From the NCBI GenBank assembly GCA_022800625.1, contig JAAWQR010000029.1:1-33954 (forward strand): a DNA stretch of 33,954 bases. Reading direction: 5' to 3'. A program made the position numbers and the translations under genes. This document shows, piece by piece, positions 1 to 6,957 of the stretch. The notes under the pieces are model-generated. The model did not search any database, was not told the origin of the DNA, and worked only from the letters and a program-made list of their open reading frames with translations. This DNA is from Clostridiales bacterium. GTDB lineage: Bacteria > Bacillota > Clostridia > Oscillospirales > CAG-272. The first letter of the stretch is position 1, and each line of letters opens with the position of its first letter.

Positions 1-275
1 ATAATATCGGACAGACTGTTTCCGTATGAAGAAAGCATATCATACGAAAACAGCTTTGCCGAATAAGCTACTTTCGGGTAAGAGCGCATCTGCGGCGAAG
101 AAACTCGGGACTGTGGACTATCGCACACTTTACGATATGCGGCGCGTATGCGGTGATGTCCGCATGCCAAAACGCATTTATCCCCAACACTTTATCTATG
201 TATAGACTGACAGCTAACGCTTGCAGTGCACTTGTGGCAATAACACTTTACATACATTCTCTTTGTCAAAGCCAA
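1..275. other. Left-edge stretch without a supported gene
   Basis: No convincing gene is visible. A frame open from the left edge ends at 66, and a second frame from an ATG at 26 stays open for 57 codons to about 199. Neither has a recognisable family or a good Shine-Dalgarno site. They could be the tail of a gene outside the window or a decayed remnant. Confidence 0.3.
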
Positions 276-304
276 TTGACAAGGTTAAATAAATATGGTA
301 AAAT
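276..304 (+). promoter_or_regulatory. Sigma-A promoter of small RNA A
   Basis: TTGACA at 276-281, a 17-nt spacer and TAAAAT at 299-304. The predicted start is near 311, exactly at the 5' side of the closing stem of the small RNA that follows. Confidence 0.7.
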
Positions 305-310
305 ATCATT

Positions 311-400
311 GTCGCAGAAGTGGCTTAGGTGTTGTTGTTTCCAACCCCTGAGTTCGGACATGAGGAGCGCCAACTTCTCATGTTCGCTGCGATGTTTTTT
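311..400 (+). ncRNA. Putative small RNA, copy A
   Basis: A transcript of about 90 nt is predicted between the promoter at 276-304 and a U-run at 395-400. Its first seven bases pair with CTGCGAT just before the U-run, so the closing stem also acts as terminator. Two internal hairpins are visible: one with loop TTGTTTC on a GTTG/CAAC stem, one with loop CGCCAA on a 9-bp stem (CATGAGGAG with CTTCTCATG, one G-U pair). A second RNA at 640-743 has both loops identical but different, compensated stems. That is strong evidence for selection on RNA structure. I do not recognise the family. No open frame is conserved between the two copies, so a peptide is unlikely. Confidence 0.65.
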
Positions 401-532
401 ATACCCGAAAGATAACTTCATAATGAATGAATCCTTCGCAGTATATACTGTCAGTTTATTTATTTGTGATAAGATAACTCCTGCACGGACTTGTCAAAAG
501 ATTCACACCCTTTGCAATAATATATAAAGAAA

Positions 533-570
533 AATCGGACGTATGTGCAACAAAACACATTCGTCCGATT
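533..570 (-). terminator. Terminator for a leftward transcript
   Basis: A stem of about 15 bp (AATCGGACG side at 533-547, complement at 556-570) with an 8-nt loop. On the minus strand the stem runs into TTTTTC, so it fits a leftward transcript. The only leftward promoter seen upstream is at 783-812. Confidence 0.6.
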
Positions 571-604
571 CATTATAAATCGACAGAATATACCGAAATA
601 TATC

Positions 605-633
605 TTGCAAAAGCAACAGCTGTATGATATAAT
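605..633 (+). promoter_or_regulatory. Sigma-A promoter of small RNA B
   Basis: TTGCAA at 605-610, a 17-nt spacer and TATAAT at 628-633. The predicted start is near 640, where the closing stem of the second small RNA begins. Confidence 0.65.
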
Positions 634-639
634 ACTCCT

Positions 640-743
640 ACAGTGTCGATGCCGAGTTTTCGGTTGATGTTTATGTGTTGTTTCCACATACTCATTCAGG
701 TATTGTCGAGCGCCAACTCAACAATGCTGTCGGCGCTGTTTTT
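640..743 (+). ncRNA. Putative small RNA, copy B (paralogue of A)
   Basis: About 104 nt. ACAGTG at the 5' end pairs with CGCTGT (734-739), directly before a U-run at 739-743. Inside are a hairpin TATGTG / CACATA with loop TTGTTTC and a hairpin ATTGTCGAG / CTCAACAAT with loop CGCCAA. The two loops match copy A exactly while the stem bases differ and still pair. Architecture (promoter, closing stem, two hairpins, U-run) is the same in both copies. Function is unknown; a trans-acting regulator or protein-binding RNA is possible. A leftward promoter at 783-812 would produce an antisense transcript across it. Confidence 0.65.
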
Positions 744-782
744 GTCCGCACCGATTAGACCGATATTCTTTTGTTGCCATCA

Positions 783-812
783 TTATAGCACAATGAGGGA
801 TATTTTGTCAAG
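783..812 (-). promoter_or_regulatory. Leftward promoter antisense to small RNA B
   Basis: On the minus strand TTGACA, an 18-nt spacer and TATAAT. Transcription would run through small RNA B in antisense and end at the hairpin 533-570, giving about 245 nt. No good protein frame with a Shine-Dalgarno site lies in that interval. Confidence 0.5.
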
Positions 813-897
813 GGTTAGCAGAAATTTTTATTTTTTGTTTGCTGGTGCGTGTTTTTTTACTTGGTCAGCCGTTTCGGCTAAGCTAAAGCCTTAGCTT

Positions 898-1546
898 GCA
901 AAGCATTTTATCACACTTTTTTTCGTGAAAAAAAGATGTGCAAAAAAAGCCTTCCGGGGGAATGTATTCCCCCAGAAGCTGCCCCCTTCTCTGTGCTTCG
1001 CGAAAACATCCGCGCAATCCGCGTAGCGATATTGCTTCGTTATTCGCCTGAAATGAAGTTTGTGGGGACATGGTGGCGGTATCATCTCACAATGCAGGGA
1101 TTGCTCCGCAGGAGAAGTCTATTTATGGACATTGCACTGTTCAAAGAGCGGTGAGTTGGGTGAGCAATAATGTTTTGCGAAACAAATTTTGCTTTGAGCT
1201 ATATATACAAGATATATTTAAGCGGCACGGAGCGAAAAATATAATTTGCGCTAAGTAAAATCCTAATTGATTATGAAAACTCAAATTACAGACTAACGTA
1301 TCGCTTTTTGAACAGCTTATAGGCTGTAGAATAACAACCACTGCGGAGCAATCTCCGCATTTTGACCGTGAGCCGCCACCATGTCCCCGCCGACTTCATT
1401 TCAGGAGAATAACGAAGCAATATCGCTACGCGGATTGCGCGGAAGTTATGCGGAGCACAGCAAGGGGTAAGCTTCTAGGGCGCAGCCCTTGAAGGCTTTC
1501 TTTGGCATCTTTCTTTCACGAAAGAAAGTGCGACATGCAGCTTTGC
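898..1546. repeat. Large inverted (foldback) repeat element
   Basis: Two arms of about 250 nt, 898-1150 and 1302-1546, are imperfect inverted copies of each other around a spacer of about 150 nt. The best part (about 1017-1076 against 1383-1442) differs at only about four of 60 positions. Within each arm lie the same small palindromes (CTTTTTTTC/GAAAAAAAG in one, CTTTCTTTC/GAAAGAAAG in the other; GGGGGAA/TTCCCCC against AGGGC/GCCCT) with compensated changes. No transposase or protein-coding signal is seen. It resembles a MITE-like or intergenic repeat present as two head-to-head copies. Confidence 0.75.
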
Positions 1547-1674
1547 TACTTCCGCATAGCGAAACGCAGGCACGAACAAAAAGTGCGATAATCGGATATG
1601 TACACTACTACATTCCGCGTGGCGGAACGTAGACTCGAACCATAAACAAATGGTATATTAAGCCTAAATATGTG

Positions 1675-1709
1675 AAAATATCGTCATCATAAAAGACGAC
1701 GATATTTTT
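1675..1709 (-). terminator. Terminator of the zinc-ribbon gene
   Basis: AAAATATCGTC (1675-1685) pairs with GACGATATTTT (1698-1708); T-runs lie on both sides. It sits about 20 nt past the stop codon of the leftward gene that ends at 1731. Confidence 0.65.
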
Positions 1710-1730
1710 GAACATTTCAAATGTGAAGCA

Positions 1731-2243
1731 TCATTTAAACTTTCTCTTAAAGCTGATTCTCTCATTTCCGCCGCTCTGCGCTTCAAATTTGTAACAGCCT
1801 TTGAATGCAACGCCGTTGTGATCGGTTACAAATATAGTGTTGTGCTTGACGAAAGTCTGAAAATCAACGCTCTTTCCGTTTCCTATAGAAGCAACCTTTA
1901 CTCCGTTAAGATATACGCTCTGCGAAACTGCTATGCCGACAAAACTCGATAATCTGGTAAAATGAATAGTACACGGCGCGTCAAGAATTTCTTCGGGATT
2001 GGCATTTAACGGCAATGTGTCAAATTTCTTTCCGCAAGAAGAGCATTTATATTTGATCGGCTGTATGGTGTAATCATCTTTGGAAACAGAGCTTGCTACT
2101 AAGTTTCCGACTGCACCGAAAGCCATGCTTATTCCCATGGATTTTCCCATAGCTCCCTTTGTTCCTAAAATTTTAAGCTCCGAGTTTCCGCATTTCGGAC
2201 ATTTCAGCTCATGTACGCTCGGCCAATTTCCTTGATTATTCAT
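1731..2243 (-). CDS. Zinc-ribbon protein of unknown function
   Basis: A 170-residue soluble protein. Near the N-terminus is a CPKC knuckle (about residues 15-18) followed about 50 residues later by CSSC (about 71-74), together a likely zinc ribbon. Between them is a glycine/alanine-rich stretch (about 30-52). The C-terminal half is mixed beta, with SVYLNGVKVASIGNGKSVDF resembling a small PEGA/DUF-like beta domain. The start is supported by AAAGGA eight bases upstream of ATG, a TTGACT-17-TATAAT promoter (2321-2349), and a terminator after the stop. It is probably a single-gene unit. I cannot assign a function; cytoplasmic location is inferred from the absence of a signal peptide. Confidence 0.7.
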   Translation of the reverse strand: MNNQGNWPSVHELKCPKCGNSELKILGTKGAMGKSMGISMAFGAVGNLVASSVSKDDYTIQPIKYKCSSCGKKFDTLPLNANPEEILDAPCTIHFTRLSSFVGIAVSQSVYLNGVKVASIGNGKSVDFQTFVKHNTIFVTDHNGVAFKGCYKFEAQSGGNERISFKRKFK

Positions 2244-2320
2244 TTTTTGATTCCTTTCGTTATCTTTTGTTTATGTCAGCTCAAATTTTTTCATTCTGTT
2301 GCTGCTGCATAATCTTTTTA

Positions 2321-2349
2321 ATTATAACAAAAAATCAACCGTCAGTCAA
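2321..2349 (-). promoter_or_regulatory. Promoter of the zinc-ribbon gene
   Basis: Minus strand: TTGACT, 17-nt spacer, TATAAT. It lies about 80 nt upstream of the start codon at 2243. The -35 box overlaps a weak AT-rich hairpin (about 2346-2370) that follows the upstream gene. Confidence 0.65.
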
Positions 2350-2384
2350 TTTTGTAACAGAAAAATTGACTCTACAATCTTTTA

Positions 2385-2963
2385 TTACATCTTTTCCTCG
2401 TCATAAACAGCGCGGATTCCGCCTATGAATTTCGGACGGACTCTTGCCGCGGTAACGGAAGCCTTTCCGATATTCTTAACGCTGAGACGCACGGGAACAG
2501 CCACGCGCTTCAAGTGCATTCCGATAAGCGTTGAGCCGATGTCAAGTCCTGCATCCGCATGAATTTCTTCAATTACAACAGGTTCGAGCATGTGTTTGTA
2601 TGCGCACGCGGCAAACGAACCGCCTGCTTTCGGCTGAGGTACAGCGTTTACTTCATTGTTCTCCCTTAGCTGAATGTATAGCTCGCGCTCAATTACGAGA
2701 GCGCGGTTAAGGTGCTCGCAGCATTGTGCGGCAACTTGTATACCAAGCGGAGAAGTAACAGAGATGATTCCCTCCCACACAGCTTCTGCCGCTTCGGGAC
2801 TTGATCCATGTCCGATTACTGCGCCTGTAATTTCGCTTGATGAACAGCCTACAACAAGTACCGAACCTGCGGAAAGCTTTGCTGTCTCACATATTTCACG
2901 AGCCGCCTCGGCAGCCGCCGAAACAATCTCATCTTTAATTGTATTATCTTCAGTATAATTCAT
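2385..2963 (-). CDS. UPF0340 family protein (YwlG-like)
   Basis: 192 residues, close to the usual size of the UPF0340/TIGR01440 family (Bacillus YwlG). Diagnostic segments are VLVVGCSSSEITG (about 35-47), IISVTSPLGIQVAAQCCEHLNRALVIERE (about 66-94, given here by position and key residues QCCEHLNRA), and DAGLDIGSTLIGMHLKRVAVPVR towards the C-terminus. The family is widespread in Firmicutes and has no firmly established biochemical role. GGAGGA ten bases before the ATG and a TTGAAA-17-TATACT promoter support the start. It is transcribed divergently from rlmB and probably alone. Confidence 0.88.
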   Translation of the reverse strand: MNYTEDNTIKDEIVSAAAEAAREICETAKLSAGSVLVVGCSSSEITGAVIGHGSSPEAAEAVWEGIISVTSPLGIQVAAQCCEHLNRALVIERELYIQLRENNEVNAVPQPKAGGSFAACAYKHMLEPVVIEEIHADAGLDIGSTLIGMHLKRVAVPVRLSVKNIGKASVTAARVRPKFIGGIRAVYDEEKM

Positions 2964-3033
2964 GGTAATTTATTCCTCCATAAACGCTTAATCTGCAGTA
3001 TAATTCACCGTGGATCAAGCTTTTTCTACATAT

Positions 3034-3062
3034 AGTATATCACATAGTCTGTTTCTTTTCAA
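3034..3062 (-). promoter_or_regulatory. Promoter of the UPF0340 gene
   Basis: Minus strand: TTGAAA, 17-nt spacer, TATACT (3034-3039 on the plus strand). It lies about 70 nt upstream of the ATG at 2963. Confidence 0.6.
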
Positions 3063-3115
3063 TAAACGGGAAATGTAAAATGCCCTCTTGTAAGCACAAA
3101 ATCTCAAAAAAGCTG

Positions 3116-3144
3116 TGTACAAATGTCGAAAAGTATGGTACAAT
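3116..3144 (+). promoter_or_regulatory. Promoter of rlmB
   Basis: TGTACA (3116-3121), 17-nt spacer, TACAAT (3139-3144). The -35 box is weak. Transcription would start near 3151, just before the leader hairpin. Confidence 0.5.
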
Positions 3145-3153
3145 AGATGTGTA

Positions 3154-3189
3154 GAGCCATTTGTACATGAGTACAAATCAAAATGGTTC
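3154..3189 (+). promoter_or_regulatory. Leader hairpin before rlmB
   Basis: The leader folds as a hairpin: GAGCCATTT (3154-3162) can pair with AAATGGTTC (3181-3189), and a competing inner stem TTTGTAC / GTACAAA (3160-3166 with 3171-3177) is perfect. There is no U-run, so it is not a plain terminator. It ends about 15 nt before the start codon. A regulatory role is inferred only from position. Confidence 0.35.
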
Positions 3190-3204
3190 TCATAAAAGAG
3201 CATA

Positions 3205-4020
3205 ATGGAATACAAAAATAAATCATACGGTAAAGAGCGCCGCAGACGCGATGATGACGGCAGAACTGCTCGGAAAATACGCGAGAACAGTGTTCCCGAC
3301 GGAATTGTCGCAGGCCGCAATGCGGTTAGAGAGCTTCTGAAAAGCGGGCAGACTATTGACAAGATAATGGTAAGCGGCAGAGAAGGCTCTGTAATTCCGA
3401 TGATCGCCGAAGCTAAATCGCGGGGAATTCCCGTGCTTGATTCCGACAGTGCAAAGCTCGACTATATATCTTGCGGTGCAGTTCATCAGGGAATTGTTGC
3501 GTATACTGCGCAAAAAGAATATGTGTCGGTTGAGGAGATTATAAACATCGCGCATGTACGCGGAGAAAAACCGCTCATTGTAATCGCGGACGGAGTTGAA
3601 GATCCTCATAATCTCGGAGCACTCATCAGATGCGCGGAATGTGCAGGCGCTCACGGTGTTATTATTCCGAAAAGACGGTCTACAGGTCTGAGCGCAACGG
3701 TTGCAAAAGCGTCGGCAGGAGCGCTGTGGCATATGGCAGTGGCAAAGGTAGCAAATATCGCCGAGACAATAGAAGTATTAAAGAAAAACGGAATATGGAC
3801 GTTCGCGGCTGAGGCAGGCGGCACGGCTTACTATGAAACCGATTTTAATCTTCCGTGCGCGGTGGTTTTCGGAAGTGAGGGCGCAGGCGTTGCAAGGCTT
3901 GTTCGCGAAAGATGCGATTTTACGGTTTCGATACCAATGTACGGACAGGTAAATTCGCTGAATGTTTCAACGGCGGCGTCTGTAATACTCTGCCATGCCG
4001 CAAGAATGCAGCGCACCTGA
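3205..4020 (+). CDS. rlmB: 23S rRNA (guanosine-2'-O-)methyltransferase, RlmB/SpoU family
   Basis: A 271-residue TrmH/SpoU-family enzyme that transfers a methyl group from SAM to a ribose 2'-OH, in RlmB to a conserved guanosine of 23S rRNA. After a basic N-terminal tail of about 30 residues comes the SpoU substrate-binding domain (GIVAGRNAVRELLKSG). The knotted catalytic domain follows with its three motifs: DGVEDPHNLGALIRCAE (about 129-145), VVFGSEGAGVARLV (about 221-234) and IPMYGQVNSLNVSTAASV (about 243-260). The conserved Asn/Arg of motif 1, Glu of motif 2 and Ser-Asn of motif 3 are present. The Shine-Dalgarno is weak. In clostridia rlmB often follows cysS/mrnC; that context is absent here, so the exact target (RlmB or another TrmH member) is by family only. 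Confidence 0.88.
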   Translation: MEYKNKSYGKERRRRDDDGRTARKIRENSVPDGIVAGRNAVRELLKSGQTIDKIMVSGREGSVIPMIAEAKSRGIPVLDSDSAKLDYISCGAVHQGIVAYTAQKEYVSVEEIINIAHVRGEKPLIVIADGVEDPHNLGALIRCAECAGAHGVIIPKRRSTGLSATVAKASAGALWHMAVAKVANIAETIEVLKKNGIWTFAAEAGGTAYYETDFNLPCAVVFGSEGAGVARLVRERCDFTVSIPMYGQVNSLNVSTAASVILCHAARMQRT

Positions 4021-4146
4021 TTATATTTGAGGAACAGTGATAGTTTTGAGGATTTTTGATCGTTAAATTTTGATAAGATCAAATCGGCGGTGCTTTTCGG
4101 CGGGGAGATATCAGCCGTAGCTGTGGATTTGAGAAAGGTATGCAAA

Positions 4147-6597
4147 ATGAAATTGAAACGAAATAAAAACAATGATCGTCATGATGAAGAAATAAATACA
4201 GATTTGTTTATGTCGGAGGATGACTCCGAAAACATATTTTTAGATAATGCAGACGCGGATGACAGTTCCGCATTCAACACGGAAAAGTCAGACGGAGATA
4301 ATATAGGAGATATAGCGGGACTTGATAATCTTGCAGCTGAGCTTGAAGCAGTGCTCGGCGGAAATTTCGACACTTCGGACGAAGTTCTTCATGAATTTAA
4401 AGCATCAGAAGATAATCAAACGGAGCAGAAGACGGAAAAAGATATGTCTGACGATATTACGAATGATTTTCCGCTTAGCACCCCGACCAATGAAATAGAA
4501 TCTTACATAATGAGCAAATATGACAGCTCTGAGGACAAAAGCCTGTCTAATACAAATGATGAAAATACTATATCTGAGAACGAAGTGAAAGCTCCTGTAT
4601 ATGCAGACAACGCGCCTGTGGACGATACATTGCCTGACGGAGACGAACTGCGAACCGATGAGTTGTCTCCGATAGAAAATCCCGAGGATATAGATTTTGA
4701 GTCGCCCGATACCGAGTCCGTAGGTTCAACTGATATGAATCTCCGCATAGCTTTCGGTCTTGAGGAAGAGGACAAAGATTCCGACAGAGTAAAAAAGGCA
4801 GTCCAGAAGCTCGGAGATAAGCTTGAAGCTGATACGCGCGTCGGACGGAAAAATTATTCGGATCATCCTGAATTTACAGATCCGATTCAGGCGAGAGAAA
4901 TTGCCGCCGAATATAAAAAGAAAAAATTCGGCGTGACTGTCCGTCTGATACTTGCGTTTTTCTTTGCACTGATTCTTATTTTCTTTGAAAATATAACAAC
5001 AATATCTTCATTTATAATCGGTGAAGAAGTGCAGTTTGCGGGACCGCTTGATCCTGCTGTATATCCGGTAGTTCATATTATGGCAAGTCTTCAGCTGTTG
5101 TTCTGTACTGCGTTTTGCGCTTTGCCTGAGCTGAAACGCGGAGCGCGCAGACTGTTTTTGTCTCCGACGCCCGAGAGTATGAGCGTCATTTTGCTGGCGG
5201 CAGGAGTTGTGTATTCTGCAATAAGCGCAGTTATGGCTACAGTTACTCATATTCCCGTGATGTATAACGCTGTTTCTGCGGTGGCTTTGGTTATGACGCT
5301 TGTATACAGCAGACTGAACATCAAGCGCGAAATGATGACATTTTATGTTGCGGGTTCTAAGCGCCGCAAGTATGCAATCACCGCTTCTGACGGAGCTGAC
5401 ACAGCATTTGATGCAGATGAGTATGACGACGCATACGGAGAGGTTCTGCGTGTAGAGCACACAAACTTTATTGACGGCTTTTTCTCGCGTCTCAGCGTAC
5501 CGGATTCTATGACGAGAGCGTTTATCACAGGCGTTATGGGGGTTGCCGTTGCCGCGGCGGTCATATTCGGAATATTTTCGGGACGCGGCGGAGCGGGAGT
5601 TTCGGAAATTGCGTCAAACGTATATATTGTTCTTCTTGCTCTTTTGCCTATGTCGGCATACCTGACCTTCAGCTATCCGTTTTACAGAGTTTGCAAATCG
5701 GCGTCTCACAGCGACAGCGCTGTTATCGGCGAAACTTCGCTTGACGAATATGCCGCAGCTTCGGTTATTACCTTTGACGACGGAAGCGTATTTCCTTCAG
5801 TCGGAGTTAAGGTTCAGAATATACGCATATACAATAACGCAAGAATAGACCGCGTTCTTTACTATGCGTCAAGTGTATTTGCCGAAGCGGGAGGACCTCT
5901 TGCCGATGTGTTTGAGGTTGCGACAATTGAGATCGGCAGATCGGATAAATCAGAAATTCTGGGAGCTGATACGGGATATCTTAAAGCGTCTGTTGACGGT
6001 GTGAATATTGTATTCGGCAGTTACGCGGCTCTGACGCAGAAAGGCTTTGAGATATCGGAGGAAACAGCCCGCGACGATGTTGATTTTTCCGATGAAATGA
6101 GCATTATGTATATGTTCCGCGAGAATATGCTCGTAGCCAAGATGTATATTAAATATGCGATAGACAGCGATATCGAAGCTACGCTCAAGCAGTTTGACGA
6201 TTACGGAATGTATGTCTGCATCAGAACCTACGATCCGAACATAGATGAAGATATGATAGAGTCAAAGCTGTCGGGAGTCAAAAATCCTCCGATCAAGGTT
6301 GCAAGGTACAGCGATCCGTCGGAAGCAGGCGGCGTATCTCTCAGAGTTGACAGCGGACTTGTAAGTTGTTCTTCATCAAAGGCGCTGTTACAGCTTTTAC
6401 CGTACTGCGATAAAACTGTTCATACAAAGCGCACTTGCGCGGCTCTGTCCGTGATGTCTGTAATAATCAGCATTATGCTGCTTGCCGTCTTTAATATGTC
6501 GGACGGACTCGAACGAATGAATTCACTTTATATCATGCTTTATCAGCTTGTATGGATGATACCGTCGTATCTGGCATCTAAAATTTTTATAAGATAA
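4147..6597 (+). CDS. Degenerate P-type ATPase-like membrane protein
   Basis: 816 residues from the ATG at 4147, which has AAAGG eight bases upstream (a GTG at 4090 in the same frame is less likely). Residues 1-190 are acidic and probably disordered. Hydrophobic segments lie near 262-282, 308-328, 344-366, 371-392, 457-478 and 491-512, then a soluble part, then two more near 763-783 and 795-816: the layout of a P-type ATPase. After the proline-containing sixth segment comes VITFDDGSVFP (Asp544), where a real pump has the FDKTGTLT phosphorylation motif. GPLADVF (583-589) matches the HPLAKAI-like segment, and IRTYDPN (692-698) sits where the TGDN motif belongs. The DKTG lysine-threonine-glycine and the GDGxND motif are missing. 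I infer a non-pumping pseudoenzyme. It follows rlmB by 126 nt and may share its transcript. Confidence 0.6.
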   Translation: MKLKRNKNNDRHDEEINTDLFMSEDDSENIFLDNADADDSSAFNTEKSDGDNIGDIAGLDNLAAELEAVLGGNFDTSDEVLHEFKASEDNQTEQKTEKDMSDDITNDFPLSTPTNEIESYIMSKYDSSEDKSLSNTNDENTISENEVKAPVYADNAPVDDTLPDGDELRTDELSPIENPEDIDFESPDTESVGSTDMNLRIAFGLEEEDKDSDRVKKAVQKLGDKLEADTRVGRKNYSDHPEFTDPIQAREIAAEYKKKKFGVTVRLILAFFFALILIFFENITTISSFIIGEEVQFAGPLDPAVYPVVHIMASLQLLFCTAFCALPELKRGARRLFLSPTPESMSVILLAAGVVYSAISAVMATVTHIPVMYNAVSAVALVMTLVYSRLNIKREMMTFYVAGSKRRKYAITASDGADTAFDADEYDDAYGEVLRVEHTNFIDGFFSRLSVPDSMTRAFITGVMGVAVAAAVIFGIFSGRGGAGVSEIASNVYIVLLALLPMSAYLTFSYPFYRVCKSASHSDSAVIGETSLDEYAAASVITFDDGSVFPSVGVKVQNIRIYNNARIDRVLYYASSVFAEAGGPLADVFEVATIEIGRSDKSEILGADTGYLKASVDGVNIVFGSYAALTQKGFEISEETARDDVDFSDEMSIMYMFRENMLVAKMYIKYAIDSDIEATLKQFDDYGMYVCIRTYDPNIDEDMIESKLSGVKNPPIKVARYSDPSEAGGVSLRVDSGLVSCSSSKALLQLLPYCDKTVHTKRTCAALSVMSVIISIMLLAVFNMSDGLERMNSLYIMLYQLVWMIPSYLASKIFIR

Positions 6598-6603
6598 AAG
6601 AAA

Positions 6604-6642
6604 TTGAGAGAGGACTGCCTTATAGACGGACAGTCCTCTCAA
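6604..6642 (+). terminator. Hairpin after the P-type ATPase-like gene
   Basis: GAGAGGACTG pairs with CAGTCCTCTC, starting 7 nt past the stop codon. There is no proper T-run after it, so termination or 3'-end protection are both possible. Confidence 0.5.
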
Positions 6643-6957
6643 GTGTTATTTGGGTTTCTGCATGAAAACATGTGGAATTTAAACAATAACTTTTGCGGCC
6701 GCCGGAGCGGCTGATGAAAATAAAAGTATGAAAATAAAGTGCGCTGAGATTGTATTTCAAATGTTTTCATACGTGATAAAGGCATGGTTATAAATCTGAA
6801 AAAATAATGTGCGGATTAAGCGTATATTAACTGTTTTCAGAATCAATTTGTTTCTTTTTGTCCCGCATAAAAGTTTATGCATATGAACAAAATTTTTCTT
6901 CTGCCTTGAGACATAAGAAAAGAAAAGCAAATTATAAAGAAAGATGTGGTTATAAGT
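6643..6957. other. Intergenic region before the radical SAM gene
   Basis: About 315 nt, AT-rich, with no open frame of note, no repeat and no clear consensus promoter. It presumably contains the promoter of the radical SAM gene, but I cannot point to a good -35/-10 pair. Confidence 0.4.

Noticed and set aside
26-199. 57-codon frame at the left edge
   Set aside because: No family resemblance, no good Shine-Dalgarno, and it lies in a gene-poor region; cannot be separated from chance.
460-687. 75-residue leftward frame overlapping small RNA B
   Set aside because: Composition is Cys/His/Phe-rich noise, there is no Shine-Dalgarno, and the frame is not conserved in the paralogous RNA A locus.
936-1341. 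Several short frames within the foldback repeat
   Set aside because: They exist on both strands because the DNA is an inverted repeat; no start signals and no protein-like composition.
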